Assembly: GCA_934190685.1 (NCBI GenBank)
Contig: CAKPTK010000123.1
Span: forward strand, 1-6,124
Source: an uncultured Prevotella sp.
GTDB taxonomy: Bacteria > Bacteroidota > Bacteroidia > Bacteroidales > Bacteroidaceae
Reading direction: 5' to 3'
Length of the DNA: 6,124 nucleotides
The notes below the pieces were generated by a model, which saw only the letters and a list, made by a program, of their open reading frames with translations, was not told the DNA's origin and did not search any database. Made by a program: the position numbers and the translations under genes. Shown here in pieces: positions 3,960-6,124 of this stretch. Numbering within the stretch: the stretch's first letter is position 1; every line of letters begins with the position of its first letter.

Positions 3960-6124
3960 TTCACCATCACCTTTTTCACGGTGCCATCGCTGTATTTCAC
4001 GATATTCAGCCCCTTGGTGGGTGTCGTCGTTCGTGTACCGTTTATGGCATAGCGTTCTGTTTCTGCTGTGGTGCCGTGCCCTGTTGTAGTGCCAATACCC
4101 GTCGGGTCAAACGGAGTGACGTGGAGGAAGTCGCCCCAAACGTCGGCCAGCCAGTATACCTGGTAGGCATCTTGTGTGACATAAAGCGTGCACTTTTCCT
4201 TGTCAACGTCTTCAAACACGTCTGACGTCAAGACAAGCGGCGTAGGCATGTAGGCATAGATGGCGGCCAGCCCCGTACAGTGCGCGAAAGCATATCGTCC
4301 TATTTCCGTCAGGTTTTCCGGCAAGGCAATAGCGGACAGGGTTGTGCAACTGAGGAAACAACGTTCTTTGATTGCGGTCAGATTGTCCGGCAAGACAACA
4401 GAGGCCAGACTTGTACAGTTATTGAAGCAATCTTCTTCAAGCGTTGTCACACCCTGCGGCACGGTGACAGAAGTCAGACTGGTACAGCCACTGAAAGCGT
4501 ATTTTCCAATTTCCGTCACACTTTCAGGCAGAGTGATGGCCGCCAGACTGGTACAACCGTCAAAAAGGCCAAAGCTGACCTTTGTTAGGTTCTTGGGCAG
4601 CGTGACAGAAGTCAGACCCGTGCATCCGTAAAACACACAACCTTCAAGTTTAACCAAGCCGTCAGGCAGCGTAATGGAGGTCAGGCCAGTACAGCCTGAG
4701 AAAGCATACCAGTCGATGGTCGTCAGACTTTCAGGCAGTGTAATGGAGGTCAGGCCAGTACAGCCTGAGAAAGCATACCTGCCGATGGTCGTCAGACTTT
4801 CAGGCAGCGTGATGGAGGCAAGGGCCGTACAGCCAGAAAAAGCATTGTCACCAATGCTGTTCAGCCCTTCAGGCAGCGTGACGGCAGCCAGTGCCGTACA
4901 TCCGGAAAAGAGTTCATCGCCAACAGTGGTCTGGTGCGGCGACAGACTGACGGAAGTCAACCCGGTGCAACCCACGAAAGAACGGTCGCCCGCAGTCGTT
5001 GCCGTCTCGGGAAGGACAACAGATTCCAACACATCACAATAAGCGAAAAGGTATTCGAAATAGTCCATGGAACCGATACCAGCCCACGCTTTCAGTTCGA
5101 TTTTCGTATTGTTCTGGTAGTCGAATGTTCTGGTATATACATTCACCGTTTTATCAGGATTATGATAGCTGCTCATTTTCCCGACAAACGTAGCCCCGCC
5201 AAGGTCAAGATGCTTCAGATGCCCGTTGTATTTCATGTCGGCCGAATAGCATCCGGCCATCTTGCGCAATGTGCTGATGTCGTTGATGTCCAGTTGTCCG
5301 GTCACCTTGATACGGGTTATCCTCATCAGTTCGTCGGGTTGAATCAGGCTTTCCAGCGTTCCGGCCGTTTCCACATGAACAGCTCGCTGTTCGGTAATGA
5401 GTTTGTCGGCCAGCGGGTCAAATTCCTTGATATTCTTGATGCCGTACCATCCCGAATAACTGTATTTAGAATCGGGCAATACATAAAGCGTACATTCTTT
5501 GCGAATGTCACTGGAAAAGGCAGAAGGTGAATAGCTGGGAGCCGTTGCACTATAGGCGTAAATCGTGGTGAGGCCGGTGCACGTGCCAAAGGCCCCGCCA
5601 TAGACTTCTGACAGCGATGCCGGCAAACTGATGGATGCCAGGTTCTTACAGTCTTGGAAGGCAAAACCCGCTATCGTTTTCAGCCCTTCCGGGAAGACAA
5701 CGGAGGTCAGCGCCCGGCAGTCTCTGAAAGCAGTTGCTCCGATAAGCTCCAGACTTTCGGGAAAGGTGACAGTGGCCAGTGCCCTACAGTTTCTGAAAGC
5801 CGAGTCGTCTATTCTCGTCAACGTTTCCGGCAGAGCAATGGAGACAAGTGCCGAACAGTTTCTGAACGTCTCTACCCTTATACTCGTCAAACTCTTGGGA
5901 AGAGCCACCGATGTCAGACCAGTACAGCCTTTAAAGGCAGCTTTTCCAATCTTGTCCACCCCTTCAGGCAGGGTGATGGAGGCAAGGGCCGTACAGCCAG
6001 AAAAAGCATTGTCGCCAATGCTGTTCAGCCCTTCAGGCAGCGTGACTGAGGCAAGGGCCGTACAGCCAGAAAAAGCATTGTCGCCAATGCTGTTCAGCCC
6101 TTCAGGCAGCGTGACTGAGGCAAG
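3956..6124 (-). CDS. BspA-like LRR surface protein with two LRR blocks (5' end outside window)
   Basis: The frame is open from the right edge to the TGA at 3956-3958, giving 722 visible residues; the signal peptide and true start lie beyond 6124. In order: LRR block A (residues 1-181, eight 23-residue repeats, the first incomplete); a cap (about 182-238) with C-T-L-Y-V and W-Y-G-I-K; a non-repeat module (about 250-362) reading AGTLESLI...VTGQLDINDISTLRKMAG...LDLGGA; LRR block B (363-615, eleven repeats of the type CTGLTSITLPESLTTIGRYAFSG split over two lines of sequence); a second cap (616 to about 672); and a tail (676-722) ending KVMVK. The AGTL...LRKMAG module is usually found once, just after the signal peptide of BspA proteins, so its internal position suggests two fused BspA units. 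The family is exported and linked to adhesion or host binding; the ligand is unknown. Long open frames on the opposite strand are by-products of the repeats. Confidence 0.93.
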   Translation of the reverse strand, partial: LASVTLPEGLNSIGDNAFSGCTALASVTLPEGLNSIGDNAFSGCTALASITLPEGVDKIGKAAFKGCTGLTSVALPKSLTSIRVETFRNCSALVSIALPETLTRIDDSAFRNCRALATVTFPESLELIGATAFRDCRALTSVVFPEGLKTIAGFAFQDCKNLASISLPASLSEVYGGAFGTCTGLTTIYAYSATAPSYSPSAFSSDIRKECTLYVLPDSKYSYSGWYGIKNIKEFDPLADKLITEQRAVHVETAGTLESLIQPDELMRITRIKVTGQLDINDISTLRKMAGCYSADMKYNGHLKHLDLGGATFVGKMSSYHNPDKTVNVYTRTFDYQNNTKIELKAWAGIGSMDYFEYLFAYCDVLESVVLPETATTAGDRSFVGCTGLTSVSLSPHQTTVGDELFSGCTALAAVTLPEGLNSIGDNAFSGCTALASITLPESLTTIGRYAFSGCTGLTSITLPESLTTIDWYAFSGCTGLTSITLPDGLVKLEGCVFYGCTGLTSVTLPKNLTKVSFGLFDGCTSLAAITLPESVTEIGKYAFSGCTSLTSVTVPQGVTTLEEDCFNNCTSLASVVLPDNLTAIKERCFLSCTTLSAIALPENLTEIGRYAFAHCTGLAAIYAYMPTPLVLTSDVFEDVDKEKCTLYVTQDAYQVYWLADVWGDFLHVTPFDPTGIGTTTGHGTTAETERYAINGTRTTTPTKGLNIVKYSDGTVKKVMVK
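4671..4808 (-). repeat. Two adjacent 69-bp repeats in LRR block B
   Basis: Units 4671-4739 and 4740-4808 differ at only 3 of 69 positions. Each is one 23-codon LRR unit. The neighbouring units in the same block are clearly more diverged, so this pair is a recent tandem duplication. Confidence 0.88.
4809..4882 (-). repeat. Dispersed copy of the 69-bp LRR unit found at 5973-6046
   Basis: Positions 4809-4882 match 5973-6046 over 74 bp with a single difference (4850 A versus 6014 G). The two sites lie 1164 bp apart in the same gene, one in block B and one in block A. Both encode the repeat ...LPEGLNSIGDNAFSGCTAL. Confidence 0.88.
5979..6124 (-). repeat. Perfect 69-bp tandem repeats running off the window
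   Basis: Units 5979-6047 and 6048-6116 are identical over all 69 bp, and a third copy begins at 6117. Each unit encodes one 23-residue LRR. The array continues beyond the right edge, so its copy number is unknown. Confidence 0.92.

Noticed and set aside
4260..5530. Long open frames on the plus strand opposite the right-hand LRR gene (and similar ones at 5654-6049)
   Set aside because: They mirror the 69-bp repeats of the minus-strand gene, have repetitive low-information peptides, and lack family matches or initiation signals.
5957..5959. GTG as the start of the right LRR gene
   Set aside because: The same frame continues upstream through more in-frame LRR repeats to the window edge.

Overview
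The window looks like a chromosomal stretch from a gut- or mouth-type Bacteroidales bacterium (Prevotella/Bacteroides-like; genus inferred, not proven). Three things point there: two BspA-like leucine-rich-repeat surface proteins that share a C-terminal tail ending in KVMVK, an AAA_14/DUF4143 ATPase typical of the group, and two promoters of the Bacteroidetes type (TTTG or ATTG at -33, TAnnTTTG at -7). The starts I examined show no strong Shine-Dalgarno sequence.

Layout, left to right. (1) 1-1085, plus strand: the 3' part of a BspA-like LRR gene whose 5' end lies outside the window. (2) 1109-1143: a bidirectional hairpin terminator shared by this gene and the convergent ATPase. (3) 1167-2531, minus strand: an intact AAA_14/DUF4143 ATPase, best started at an internal ATG. 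Its promoter at 2558-2589 overlaps the first of three 32-bp tandem repeats at 2573-2660. (4) 2734-2963, plus strand: a frameshifted remnant of the C-terminus of a second, different DUF4143-type ATPase. (5) 2998-3027: a second bidirectional terminator. (6) 3089-3120, minus strand: a good Bacteroidetes promoter with no gene in front of it, only about 85 nt before the terminator; this may be a small RNA or the leader of a lost gene. (7) 3123-3959, minus strand: a cytoplasmic alpha/beta hydrolase with a GYSLG nucleophile motif. (8) 3956-6124, minus strand: a large BspA-like protein, open at the right edge, made of two LRR blocks separated by a cap and a module normally found near the N-terminus of BspA proteins. 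Its stop codon overlaps the hydrolase start (ATGA), so the two are almost certainly co-transcribed.

Functionally, the two BspA-like genes point their 3' ends at each other and presumably encode exported, repeat-rich adhesins or binding proteins. Between them is a more AT-rich segment with one live and one dead ATPase, each bounded by a terminator, which looks like an insertion or turnover site. The LRR genes carry near-perfect 69-bp tandem and dispersed repeats, which should let them change repeat number by recombination. The strongest items for follow-up are the ATPase relic, the 32-bp repeats over the ATPase promoter, and the orphan promoter-terminator unit.
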